Assembly (NCBI RefSeq): GCF_000820005.1
Contig: NZ_CDBL01000015.1
Location: forward strand, 1-56,258
Length of the DNA: 56,258 bases
Source: Aeromonas piscicola
GTDB taxonomy: Bacteria; Pseudomonadota; Gammaproteobacteria; Enterobacterales; Aeromonadaceae
Direction: 5' to 3'
Shown here: piece by piece, positions 20,359 through 28,575 of the stretch
Layout of the letters: the number at the start of each line of letters is the position of its first letter
Position numbering within the stretch: the first letter of the stretch is position 1
Program-made: the position numbers and the translations under genes
The notes under the pieces: model-generated
What the model was told of the DNA's origin: nothing
The model's input: only the letters and a program-made list of their open reading frames with translations
Database searches by the model: none

Positions 20359-22017
20359 ATGAGCTTCGATCATCGCAAATACCGCCCCGCCCCCGTTATT
20401 GCACTGGCGGACCGTCAATGGCCCAACCAGGTGATGACGCGGGCGCCGCTCTGGTGCGCCGTGGACTTGCGCGACGGCAATCAGGCGCTGGTCGAACCCA
20501 TGACGGTGGCCCAGAAGCTGCAAATGTGGGCGCTCATGGTCCATGTCGGTTTCAAGCATATAGAGGTGGGGTTCCCCGCCGCCTCCCAGCCTGATTTCGA
20601 CTTCGTGCGCGAGCTTATTGAGCGCAATCTCATTCCCGATGACGTCACCATACAGGTGTTGGTGCAGGCCCGCGAAGATCTGATCGCCCGCACCTTTGAA
20701 TCGCTAAAGGGGGCCAAACGGGCCATCGTCCACGTCTACAACTCGGTCAACCCGACCCAGCGCAACTATGTGTTCAACTCAGGGAAGGAGGGGGTCAAGG
20801 CCATCGCCGTGCAAGGCGCGCGCTGGGTGCGAGACCATGCGGCGCGCAACCCTGGCACAGAGTGGAGTTTTCAATATTCCCCCGAGAGTTTCAGCAGCAC
20901 AGAGGTGGAGTTCGCGGTAGATGTGTGCGACGCCGTCATCGACGAGTGGCGCCCTGCTGGCCGCCCCATGATCCTCAACCTCCCTGCCACGGTCGAGGTG
21001 AGCACTCCCAATGTGTTCGCAGATCAGGTGGAGTGGTTCTGCCGCCACCTCAAGGCGCGCCCCGAGGTGAGCATCTCCATCCATACCCACAATGACAGGG
21101 GCTGCGGCGTGGCCGCCGCCGAGCTGGCGGTGCTGGCGGGGGCCGATCGCATCGAGGGTACCCTGCTTGGCAACGGCGAGCGCACCGGCAACATGGACAT
21201 AGTCACCATGGCCATGAACCTCTACAGCCAGGGGATTGATCCCGAGCTGGATCTCTCTGACATGGACGCCATAGTCGCCACCGTGGGCGCCTGCACCCAG
21301 ATAGCCCTGCACCCGCGCCACCCCTACGCGGGCGAGCTGGTCTACACGGCGTTTTCCGGCAGCCACCAGGATGCGATTCGCAAATCTCTGGCGGCCGAGA
21401 AACCCGATGCCTACTGGGACGTGGCCTATCTGCCCATCGATCCCGCAGACCTTGGCCGCAGCTACGAGGCGGTGATCCGCATCAACAGCCAGTCCGGCAA
21501 GGGCGGCGTCACCTATCTGCTGGAGCGCGACCTTGGCCTGCAACTGCCACGCTGGCTGCAAATTGACTTCAGCCGCCGGGTCCAGGCACAGGCCGAGGCA
21601 AGCAGCAGCGAAATCAGCCCGGAACAGATCCGAGCCCTGTTTGAGCAGCATTACCTCGAGCCGGTACACGGCTATCGCATTGGTCGCTTCCAGCTTGGTC
21701 ACGACAGTCAGGAGAGTCTGTGCCTCGAGTTGCAGACCCCGAACGGCACCTTGCACCTGAGCGGCGAAGGGGAGGGGGCCATCACAGCGCTGGTCAACGG
21801 CTGGGAGCGCCAGACCGGGATGCACATCGACGTGCTCGATTACTCGGAACATGCCCTCTGTGCCGGTACCGAATCTCGCGCCGCCGCCTATGTGCTGCTC
21901 AGCGTCGATGGCCAGCGCATGTGCGGGGTCGCCATCGGCCGTGACGTGGTCAATGCCTCCTTGCAGGCGGTGATCAATGGCGCCGCCCAGGTTCAGGCGC
22001 TGCGCCAAACGGCCTGA
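20359..22017 (+). CDS. leuA: 2-isopropylmalate synthase, form 2 (LeuA)
   Basis: A 552-residue enzyme condensing acetyl-CoA with 2-ketoisovalerate, first step of leucine synthesis. The opening KYRPAPVIALADRQWPNQV and WCAVDLRDGNQALVEPM are those of the form-2 enzymes also found in actinobacteria and fungi. The HMGL-like catalytic barrel carries the metal histidines in HTHNDRGCG and the signature GADRIEGTLLGNGERTGN. A C-terminal LeuA regulatory domain covers about residues 420-552, so leucine inhibition is expected. The ATG at 20359 follows AAGGGA. No leuB, leuC or leuD lies nearby, unlike the leuABCD operon of form-1 leuA. A GC-rich hairpin follows. Confidence 0.93.
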   Translation: MSFDHRKYRPAPVIALADRQWPNQVMTRAPLWCAVDLRDGNQALVEPMTVAQKLQMWALMVHVGFKHIEVGFPAASQPDFDFVRELIERNLIPDDVTIQVLVQAREDLIARTFESLKGAKRAIVHVYNSVNPTQRNYVFNSGKEGVKAIAVQGARWVRDHAARNPGTEWSFQYSPESFSSTEVEFAVDVCDAVIDEWRPAGRPMILNLPATVEVSTPNVFADQVEWFCRHLKARPEVSISIHTHNDRGCGVAAAELAVLAGADRIEGTLLGNGERTGNMDIVTMAMNLYSQGIDPELDLSDMDAIVATVGACTQIALHPRHPYAGELVYTAFSGSHQDAIRKSLAAEKPDAYWDVAYLPIDPADLGRSYEAVIRINSQSGKGGVTYLLERDLGLQLPRWLQIDFSRRVQAQAEASSSEISPEQIRALFEQHYLEPVHGYRIGRFQLGHDSQESLCLELQTPNGTLHLSGEGEGAITALVNGWERQTGMHIDVLDYSEHALCAGTESRAAAYVLLSVDGQRMCGVAIGRDVVNASLQAVINGAAQVQALRQTA

Positions 22018-22080
22018 TCCACCCCCTGCTCAGCTGCCGGGGCGCTGTTTTTGCCTCTGGCCCTGGCCCGATACACCTGC

Positions 22081-22109
22081 AAGGCCCCCGTCCAACCGGC
22101 GGGGGCCTT
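22081..22109 (+). terminator. Hairpin after leuA, probable terminator
   Basis: AAGGCCCCCG pairs exactly with CGGGGGCCTT around nine bases. The T run is weak (TTGTCG), so termination efficiency is uncertain. Confidence 0.55.
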
Positions 22110-22249
22110 GTCGTGTCAACGGCGGATGCTCTCGGGCTGGCGATGCTCATGCCTTCAGATCCCCCGATCAATCCTCTACAATGCCCTTGCTGCCGGGGGC
22201 CGGACTTGTCTGGCCACGCCAGCGGCGCCTCATCCATCGGGAAGCTTTC

Positions 22250-23434
22250 ATGCATCATCTCACTCGTTATCGTCATCATGTCGCGCCTCTGTTGGCCGCT
22301 TTGCTGCTGGCTGCCTGTGCCAGCGAACCTGCCAGCCAGGGCGATACCCGCAAACCTGGCAGTGCGGCCATCATGGGGCCGGCCATCACCAAACCCGCGT
22401 CCCTGCCCAAGGCCCAGACTCCCAGAGCCCCGGCCAGCATGCAGTCGCGCATAGTGCGGTTGTTGCCGGCCCGTACCGTGGATCGCAAGGGCTGGGCGCA
22501 GGACATAGTCACGGCCCTTGCCAAACAGGATCTGGCCGTGACCGACGAGAATGTCTGTTCTGTGCTGGCGGTGGCCGAGCAGGAGTCCACCTTTCAAGCA
22601 GACCCCGTGGTGCCAGGGCTTGGCAAGATCGCCTGGCAGGAGATCAACGCCCGTGCCGGCAAGCTGCTGATCCCCGAGTTCGTGGTGCGCACAGCGCTCA
22701 GCATCAATTCACCCACCGGCAAGAGCTATGCCGAGCGCATCGACAAGTTGCGCACCGAGCGGGAGATGAGCGAGATCTTCGAGGACATGATAGGGGAGGT
22801 GCCCATGGGCAAGACCCTGTTTGGCAACATGAACCCGGTGCGTACCGGTGGTCCCATGCAGGTCAGTATCGCCTTCGCCGAGGCCAACGCCCGTGGCTAC
22901 CCTTATCCCGTCAAGGATTCCATCCGCCACGAAGTCTTTAGCCGCCGCGGTGGCATCTGGTTTGGCACCCGTCATCTGCTCAACTACCCGGCCCAGTATC
23001 CGGATCACCTCTACCGCTACGCCGACTTCAACGCCGGCTGGTATGCCAGTCGCAACGCCGCATTCCAGGCGGCGGTCAGCCGCGTGAGCGGCAAGCCGCT
23101 GGCACTGGATGGGGATCTCATTCGCTACGACTCAGATCTGCCGGGCAAGACAGAACTCGCGGTTCATTCCATCGCCAGCCGCCTCAGCATGAGCAAGCAG
23201 GCCATTCACCAGAGCCTGAAACTGGGGGATACCGCCGAATTTGCCCAGAGCGATCTCTACCACAGGGTCTTTACCCTGGCCGACAAGCAGGCCGGCAAGC
23301 GACAACCCCGCGCCGTGCTGCCGGGCATCTCTCTCAAAAGCCCCAAGATCACCCGCAACCTCACCACCGCCTGGTTTGCCAAACGGGTGCAGTGGCGCCA
23401 GCAAACCTGCCTGAAGCGGCTGGGGTCGCTGTAA
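22250..23434 (+). CDS. DUF1615 lipoprotein, YaiW-like
   Basis: A 394-residue predicted lipoprotein. The signal ends in a lipobox LLLAAC with Cys23; residues +2 and +3 (Ala, Ser) favour outer-membrane sorting. The long domain, with VCSVLAVAEQESTFQADPVVPGLG (broken here for length) near residues 103-126 and the FNAGWYASRNAAFQ block, belongs to DUF1615, whose E. coli member YaiW is a surface-exposed outer-membrane lipoprotein linked to uptake of proline-rich peptides with SbmA. The AEQES...PVVPGLG stretch is reminiscent of lysozyme-like folds, but no enzymatic role is established. No sbmA gene is adjacent. The ATG at 22250 gives a proper signal peptide; the upstream in-frame extension overlaps leuA. 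Confidence 0.83.
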   Translation: MHHLTRYRHHVAPLLAALLLAACASEPASQGDTRKPGSAAIMGPAITKPASLPKAQTPRAPASMQSRIVRLLPARTVDRKGWAQDIVTALAKQDLAVTDENVCSVLAVAEQESTFQADPVVPGLGKIAWQEINARAGKLLIPEFVVRTALSINSPTGKSYAERIDKLRTEREMSEIFEDMIGEVPMGKTLFGNMNPVRTGGPMQVSIAFAEANARGYPYPVKDSIRHEVFSRRGGIWFGTRHLLNYPAQYPDHLYRYADFNAGWYASRNAAFQAAVSRVSGKPLALDGDLIRYDSDLPGKTELAVHSIASRLSMSKQAIHQSLKLGDTAEFAQSDLYHRVFTLADKQAGKRQPRAVLPGISLKSPKITRNLTTAWFAKRVQWRQQTCLKRLGSL

Positions 23435-23441
23435 CTGCAAT

Positions 23442-23471
23442 AACAAAGGCGGCCAATGGGCCGCCTTTGTT
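23442..23471. terminator. Terminator between the DUF1615 lipoprotein gene and the AT-rich insertion
   Basis: AACAAAGGCGGCC pairs exactly with GGCCGCCTTTGTT around four bases. It can act in both directions and serves the convergent genes on each side. Confidence 0.75.
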
Positions 23472-23483
23472 TATAGTTAAGAA

Positions 23484-24302
23484 CTATCCCTTTCTTTTAA
23501 ATAACCTCAATAAGCCTTTTACTGTGATGTCTAGGTGACTGCCTTCATCATACAGAGCAGGGACGACATAATCAGCTCTTTCTTCGGATATTAGCTTTTC
23601 TACTTTGTCTTGAGTTGATTTTAGAGGCCATTTTTTGTTGTCAAAGACAGCAATAGACCTGCCACCTTGATACCTCACCATTTTCATAGATGGAATATCG
23701 GTGTCGCCATCACCAAGATATATCATTCTCTGAAATGGTATGTCTCTATCTTGAAGTTCAATGAATTTATTTACTTCCCTATTATCCCATGAATTATGAA
23801 TTCCTTTGTTTATTCTAAATAAGAATTGTGTTTTGGTTGTATAGTTAATTGCTTGTGCGGGCCACGTTGCGTAGCGATGATTTTCAGAGTAGTGATATTT
23901 GCAAGCATAAATATCACGAAATTTGTCTCCAATACATGTTCCTCTAATCATTGCATCAAGGCCACTTGATATGATGTAATGCTCCAGTTCTAGGTCAATG
24001 CTTTCAGCAAAGCTGTTAATTCTATCGAACCATGAATCAACGCCACTGAATAAAGGGATTGATTGTCCATGCATCATTAGTTTTTCTGTACTAAGGACAT
24101 CAGATTGAAGCATGTTAGCCCTTTCTGCTAGCATACCAAGGTAGGTCAATATTTCATCGCCGTCATCGTACATTGCTCTACGTTTCACGCTGGCCCAAAA
24201 TTCAGGTATATCAGTTATCTCTAATTCGGGCATAACCCCATGCTGGGCACAATCACCTTCCGCTAAGGTCCCATCAAAATCATAAATTAGTGCGCACTTC
24301 AT
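23484..24302 (-). CDS. HAD-superfamily hydrolase in AT-rich island
   Basis: A 272-residue predicted phosphatase. HAD motif I is YDFDGTLA (nucleophile Asp8, acid Asp10), motif II is IISSG (111-114), a candidate motif III Lys is in the TTKTQF stretch near 157, and motif IV is YLGDGDTDIPSMK (195-207). The layout recalls phosphoserine-phosphatase-like HAD enzymes; the substrate is unknown. The ATG at 24302 follows AGAGGA. It lies 17 bases after the next gene on the same strand, implying a two-gene operon. Base composition is clearly more AT-rich than flanking genes, with many rare A/T-ending codons, suggesting transfer. Confidence 0.85.
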   Translation of the reverse strand: MKCALIYDFDGTLAEGDCAQHGVMPELEITDIPEFWASVKRRAMYDDGDEILTYLGMLAERANMLQSDVLSTEKLMMHGQSIPLFSGVDSWFDRINSFAESIDLELEHYIISSGLDAMIRGTCIGDKFRDIYACKYHYSENHRYATWPAQAINYTTKTQFLFRINKGIHNSWDNREVNKFIELQDRDIPFQRMIYLGDGDTDIPSMKMVRYQGGRSIAVFDNKKWPLKSTQDKVEKLISEERADYVVPALYDEGSHLDITVKGLLRLFKRKG

Positions 24303-24319
24303 GAATAATCCTCTAAAAG

Positions 24320-24910
24320 TTAAATCGGCCAGTTCTGCTCAATCCATAATATTTCCCGACACACTTTCTCCTCCATTCTGTCTCTGTCAGAGGTAAGTCT
24401 GAACTCTTGGCCGGAATGCAGATCAAGAACTATATATTCCGCATCTGCCTCTTGAATTGCTTCATGCATTAAATAGCAGATATAGTCAGCTCGCTCTCTT
24501 GTCATTCTCTGTTTCTCGGTAAAATGGAGCTTAACATGAGTTCGGACGCCATTTATCAATGCGCTCAGCTCGGGATTGCAATGGATAGTAGTGCTATTAA
24601 AAACAAAGGACTCTCGCAATGATGCATACACATCAATGTTCTTACCTGACTGCCACTTAATAAAATTATGGGCTAGGCGTTCAAATTTTATTTTTTTACT
24701 GGAGTCCTTTTGCTTTCGTGATATTTCGATCAGGTACGAAACATGTCTCTTTTGGCTAAAAAGTGACTTTATAGCTGTTCTAAGTTGCAAGTAGTAATCT
24801 TTATAGTGTGCATAATCCCCTCTTAGTGCAACCTGCTTAAGTTTTGTGTGTTTAGGTGAGCCAGTTGCAACAGCAATATTAGTGAAATCTGAGATAGCTA
24901 ACTCTGGCAT
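24320..24910 (-). CDS. Hypothetical protein of unknown family, partner of the HAD hydrolase
   Basis: A 196-residue soluble protein I do not recognise. It has no signal peptide or membrane segment. The middle is basic (ISRKQKDSSKKIKFERLAHN), and the C-terminal half is acidic and charged, with RADYICYLMHEAIQEADAEY and LDLHSGQEFRLTSDRD. The ATG at 24910 has AAGGAT upstream. The spacing to the HAD gene indicates co-transcription, so the two probably work together. AT-rich composition matches the island. A defence, toxin-type or nucleotide-related role is possible but nothing visible proves one. Confidence 0.75.
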   Translation of the reverse strand: MPELAISDFTNIAVATGSPKHTKLKQVALRGDYAHYKDYYLQLRTAIKSLFSQKRHVSYLIEISRKQKDSSKKIKFERLAHNFIKWQSGKNIDVYASLRESFVFNSTTIHCNPELSALINGVRTHVKLHFTEKQRMTRERADYICYLMHEAIQEADAEYIVLDLHSGQEFRLTSDRDRMEEKVCREILWIEQNWPI

Positions 24911-24978
24911 ACAATATCCTTATTTAAATATGTGAATTTGGTTATCCGCTCAGGAGTAAGCGTCTTTTAGTTCGATGT

Positions 24979-25221
24979 TTAGTTCTTAATAGGGAGAAGG
25001 TTGCGGTATTGTTGATAGCTAGGACAGCCACAGAAACTATTGCCCTTGGTATCTCCCCATTTGCTGGTCCTCAGTACCGTGTTGTGGCAAGCCGGCGCCA
25101 GATCTGCATTCCGTACATTGAGCTTGAGGAAAGGACTGATCAGGATCAGTCGTTCTTTGGCGTCCTTGATCAGTTCTTCAAGAAAGTAATTGGTTGCACT
25201 GGTATTCAGAAATTTGGCCAT
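24979..25221 (-). pseudogene. Remnant of a phospholipase D-like / topoisomerase zinc-ribbon gene
   Basis: An 80-codon frame joins two unlike parts. Residues 1-35 (MAKFLNTSATNYFLEELIKD, then AKERLILISPFLKLN) look like the start of a PLD-type nuclease-like family common in accessory DNA. The rest (from HNTVLRTSKWGDTKG on to SFCGCPSYQQYR and LLPIKN) looks like the C-terminal zinc ribbon of topoisomerase type, but with only part of its four cysteines (Tyr stands where the last is expected). No HKD motif remains. An internal deletion fusing both ends of one ancestral gene is the simplest reading. It has a good ribosome site (GGGAG), so a short product could still be made. Confidence 0.6.
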
Positions 25222-25441
25222 AACAAGCTCCCTGTCCTTGGAAATGTCATGTGTTCTCTGGTCACGGTAGTCTATAAGACCGACCTCCATCCTTGGCACA
25301 GCACAGCGTCACCGTATCCATCGCTGCCCCATGCCCCCATGCTAGGAGATACAGGTGGGACCTGATAGTGGCAATTGAGTCAAATGTGCGCCCAGTCAGA
25401 GATTTTGCTGTCGAGGCGGGTCATGTCGCCATGCCAAGACA

Positions 25442-26395
25442 CTAGAAACTCATCGCCAGCCCGACGCCGTAGCCGCTGGTGTTGTGGCTGAACATATAGC
25501 GGGCCACCAGCCGGGTGCGGGTCACTATGATGTCGTACTTGCTGCTGTCGAGCTCGATCCCGAGCCCCAGCGAGTTGAGGGAGTTGAAACCGAGCAGGCC
25601 CCGTTGCTCGCCGAGATATTCGGTGCGAGCCCCTTCCACCACGTAGCGCAGCGGCCGATCCAGTAGTGTCAGCTCGCCGATGGGGGCACGGCGACGCAGA
25701 TAGAGGCCGAGGTTCTCCGCATTGGCCTGGCCGGTCACGCTGGCGGAGGTGCCGCCAAAGCTCTGTAGATGCTGATAGGAGTAGCGCAGCTCGGCGTCTA
25801 TGTCCTGGGTTGGGGAGAAGAGTTCATAGTCGAGCATCATGGCGCCGCCCAGGCCGTAGACATCGAGCCTGCCGCCGTCGAGAAAATCGAGATTCTTGCC
25901 GGTGTATTGGCCCAGCAGCCAGTTGCCGACGCGCAAATCGCTGGCCACTGTGCCCAGGGTGACGTTGCCAATGGGGCGCAGCACCCAGTTGCCGCCGTGG
26001 CGATCCTGATGCAGATGCAGATCCCAGCCGATGCCCCCTGCGGCGGTGAAGCTGTTCCATTTGGTGGGCAGGGTGCGGGTCTCGCTGCCGTTGCTCACCA
26101 CGAACTGGGGATCGTAGCGGCTAAAGCCCAGCGTCCCCTCCAGATAGATGGGCACGCTCTCGCTCATGGTGGCGCCGCCGCCGACCTGGGTCATGTTGAG
26201 CGCCGCCGACTGGTTGGTGCCGCTGCCGATATTGATGTTGCTGGCGGTGATGTCGGGCACCACTGTGAAGGTCATCAGCGAGACCACCGCATTGGCGCGC
26301 TGTTGCACCAGCGACTCCTCGTCGGCCATGGCGTTGGCGCCGAGCAGCAGGCTGATCAGCAGGGGCAGGCTGGTGTGAGAGGTGTGTGAGGGCAT
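25442..26395 (-). CDS. Solitary outer-membrane autotransporter-like beta-barrel protein
   Basis: A 317-residue predicted outer-membrane protein. The signal peptide covers residues 1-24 (LPLLISLLLGANAMA, then DE). The body alternates hydrophobic and polar residues as in beta strands, and the last residues, GYGVGLAMSF, end in the terminal Phe expected for BAM-assembled barrels. The pattern fits the solitary autotransporter barrel domain found in Vibrio and Aeromonas, which has no passenger. Its role is unknown. The start codon has only a weak ribosome site. Confidence 0.75.
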   Translation of the reverse strand: MPSHTSHTSLPLLISLLLGANAMADEESLVQQRANAVVSLMTFTVVPDITASNINIGSGTNQSAALNMTQVGGGATMSESVPIYLEGTLGFSRYDPQFVVSNGSETRTLPTKWNSFTAAGGIGWDLHLHQDRHGGNWVLRPIGNVTLGTVASDLRVGNWLLGQYTGKNLDFLDGGRLDVYGLGGAMMLDYELFSPTQDIDAELRYSYQHLQSFGGTSASVTGQANAENLGLYLRRRAPIGELTLLDRPLRYVVEGARTEYLGEQRGLLGFNSLNSLGLGIELDSSKYDIIVTRTRLVARYMFSHNTSGYGVGLAMSF

Positions 26396-27002
26396 GCCGG
26401 GTTCCCGTGAAGCCTCGTTGGGTGAGGCACGATTACACTGTAGCGATCTTTTACCGGCTTGGCAGCCCGGATAATGAGCCGGATGGCACTCTTCTGGCGT
26501 GTGTGATCCCGAGGCAAAGGGGCGGGTGGTTGACGATGGACCAAGCGGGGCTTGCCCTCTCGGTCACCATACTGATGGCGCCCCTCAAGCAGGGGGATGA
26601 GCTGCTCGGTTTCATTCATCATCGCCGAGCGATCCAGTCTGAAGGAGGAGTCGCACCCGGACGAGACGGTCTTCGTGCTCTGGGTGTGCGATCTCTTCGC
26701 CCAGACCCTGCTCACCCTCACCAAATTGCAGCAACTCAAGCGCAGCTGATGGCCGTCTTCCCTCGAGCGCAATCCCTTGGGTTCAAGGCGTACGCGCTCA
26801 AGGCTCAAGGCGCAACTTTCGTCGCGTCAGGCCGATTATCTCCACTATCCGTGACCTGCATTAATTTCTTGTTCACTTGGCAGGGTGTATAACGGGCATC
26901 CCTCAGGGAGAGAAGGGGCATGGCGACAGGGAGGGTCTGCCGCACTGGGGGCCATCGGGTCCCCCGGGATGGATACTCACTGACGTTGATGGGAGTCACC
27001 AG
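26396..27002. other. Stretch without a convincing gene between the barrel gene and dedA-type gene
   Basis: About 600 bases. A plus-strand frame at 26597-26749 would encode 50 residues ending in a leucine-rich helix (LWVCDLFAQTLLTLTKLQQL), but its ATG abuts the only purine-rich site and a stop lies just upstream. Another overlapping plus frame shows no protein-like features. It may hold a decayed gene; I cannot name it. Confidence 0.4.
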
Positions 27003-27653
27003 ATGCAGGATATGCTGCTTGCCATATGGCAACAGGACTTTGACCAATTGATCCAGATGCAGGCGGTGGGCCTGCTCGTCACCTGCCTGGTGGTGATCCT
27101 CTTTCTCGAATCAAGCTTCGTCTTTTTGCCCCTGCCCGGTGACAGTCTGGTGCTGCTGGCCGGTGGTCTGGTGGGAATGGGGGTGCTCGGCCCCGAAGTT
27201 ACACTGATTTACATGCCGCTTGCTGCCGGCCTTGGCAGCCTGATCGCCTATCTGCAGGGCCATGCGTTGCACGGCACCTCCTTCATGGGCCATGTGGAGC
27301 GGATGATCCCGGACGGCAGCCTGCCACGGGCCTCGCGTCTGCTGCACAACTATGGCTTCTGGGCCATGTTCTCCTCCCGCTTCGTGCCCTTCGTCAGGGT
27401 GCTGACGCCCATGCTGATGGGGGTCTCGCGCCTGCATCTGCCGCGGGTGATGATGGCAAGCTTCGCCAGCGCCTTCCTCTGGGCCCTGCTGCTGAGTCTG
27501 GTGGGCAAGTTCGTGATGGCGGCCCCCGCGTTTGTCCAGTATCACGAGCTGATGACCAAGTGTCTGCTGGTGACCTCCCTCGGTCTGTTCGTCATCGCCA
27601 TGGCGGCCATCGCCATCCGGCTGCTCAAGCGCCCGACCAATCGCATCCGCTGA
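27003..27653 (+). CDS. DedA/SNARE-associated family inner-membrane protein
   Basis: A 216-residue polytopic protein of the DedA (VTT-domain) superfamily, members of which flip phospholipids or undecaprenyl phosphate and support membrane potential. Recognisable are the early acidic site in FLESSFVFLPLPGDSLVLLAG (one residue over a line limit, so read as FLESSF then PLPGDSL) near residues 32-50, the re-entrant GLGSLIAYLQG, and the FSSRFVPFVRVLTPMLMG motif matching the family F..R..PF.R block with its essential arginines. Five to six membrane segments are expected. The ATG at 27003 has GGGAG upstream; the longer frame to 26877 is a chance extension. Confidence 0.88.
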   Translation: MQDMLLAIWQQDFDQLIQMQAVGLLVTCLVVILFLESSFVFLPLPGDSLVLLAGGLVGMGVLGPEVTLIYMPLAAGLGSLIAYLQGHALHGTSFMGHVERMIPDGSLPRASRLLHNYGFWAMFSSRFVPFVRVLTPMLMGVSRLHLPRVMMASFASAFLWALLLSLVGKFVMAAPAFVQYHELMTKCLLVTSLGLFVIAMAAIAIRLLKRPTNRIR

Positions 27654-27661
27654 TCGGCTGC

Positions 27662-27679
27662 GGGCGGCCAAGACCGCCC
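27662..27679 (+). terminator. Possible terminator after the DedA-family gene
   Basis: GGGCGG pairs with CCGCCC around six bases just past the stop codon. There is no T run, so it is a weak candidate. Confidence 0.3.
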
Positions 27680-27705
27680 CGCGTGTTGCTTGTGAATGTT
27701 CACCT

Positions 27706-27740
27706 GACCCTGGCACGACCCCGAGCGGGCCGCCAGGGTC
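27706..27740 (+). promoter_or_regulatory. Hairpin in the speG leader
   Basis: GACCCTGGC and its exact complement GCCAGGGTC bracket a 17-base interior that itself holds CCC/GGG. It ends 27 bases ahead of the speG start and could affect its translation; no known riboswitch is recognised. Confidence 0.3.
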
Positions 27741-27767
27741 GCCCATCAACCTTCAAGCAGGTACCTT

Positions 27768-28301
27768 ATGTCATGTCATGACACCCTGAGCCTTCGTCCC
27801 CTCGAGCGAGAGGATCTGAAATTCGTGCATCAGCTCAACAACAACGCCAGCATAATGCGCTACTGGTTCGAGGAGCCTTACGAGGCTTACATGGAGCTGG
27901 CCCAGCTCTATGACAAGCACATCCACGATCAGCACGAGCGCCGTTTCATCCTGGAGGTGGCCGGCACCCAGGTCGGGCTGGTGGAATTGGTGGATATTCG
28001 CAGTATTCATCGCCGCGCCGAATTCCAGATCATCATAGCTCCCGCCTATCAGGGGTTGGGTTATGCCAAGACGGCGACCCTGAAGGGGATGAAGTACGCC
28101 TTCAACGTGTTGAACCTGCACAAGTTGTATCTCATCGTCGATCGGGATAACGCCAAGGCGATCCACGTCTATCAGGGGCTGGGGTTCGCGCCGGAGGGGG
28201 AGCTGAAAGAGGAGTTTTTCATCGATGGCAAATATCGCACCGCCATTCGCATGTGTCTGTTTCAGCGTGATTTTCAGGCAGATGATGCAAACCGGGACTA
28301 A
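27768..28301 (+). CDS. speG: Spermidine N1-acetyltransferase SpeG
   Basis: A 177-residue GNAT enzyme acetylating spermidine and spermine with acetyl-CoA, lowering polyamine toxicity. It aligns almost throughout with E. coli Spe[63 protein letters not shown], the acetyl-CoA loop [11 protein letters not shown] and [20 protein letters not shown]. The [10 protein letters not shown] segment includes residues of the allosteric polyamine site in homologues, so dodecamer formation and polyamine activation are expected. The start has AGGTACCTT upstream. It stands alone between dedA-type and helicase genes. Confidence 0.95.
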   Translation: MSCHDTLSLRPLEREDLKFVHQLNNNASIMRYWFEEPYEAYMELAQLYDKHIHDQHERRFILEVAGTQVGLVELVDIRSIHRRAEFQIIIAPAYQGLGYAKTATLKGMKYAFNVLNLHKLYLIVDRDNAKAIHVYQGLGFAPEGELKEEFFIDGKYRTAIRMCLFQRDFQADDANRD

Positions 28302-28575
28302 GGTTGCCTGACGCCTGAGTGCCCAGGGGGGAGGGCGGCGCCGGCCCGTGTCAGCCTGGCTTTTCCCCCGGTCGGCGCGTTTTGGCAGCAGGATAAAAAC
28401 TCAGGTCATTTGAGGCAGAATTTGTGATGCCTATCTGTTACACTTCGCGCCCGCCATTTTCCGGCTCACTTTCTGACTTGATGTCGGACGCAGCCACCGG
28501 TGGTATCAACCTCCGCCTCGCCTACGCCGAGCCGCAAGCCAAACACAGCCCAGCTGGAACACAGGAACCCAATTT

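Noticed and set aside
23473..24995. Similar TTAAGAACTA-type strings near both ends of the AT-rich island considered as insertion-site repeats
   Set aside because: The shared part is about nine AT-rich bases in opposite orientation with different flanks, too short to separate from chance.
26386..26892. A 168-codon plus-strand frame ahead of the DedA-family gene
   Set aside because: It starts inside the divergent barrel gene's start region, lacks a ribosome site, and shows no domain-like pattern.
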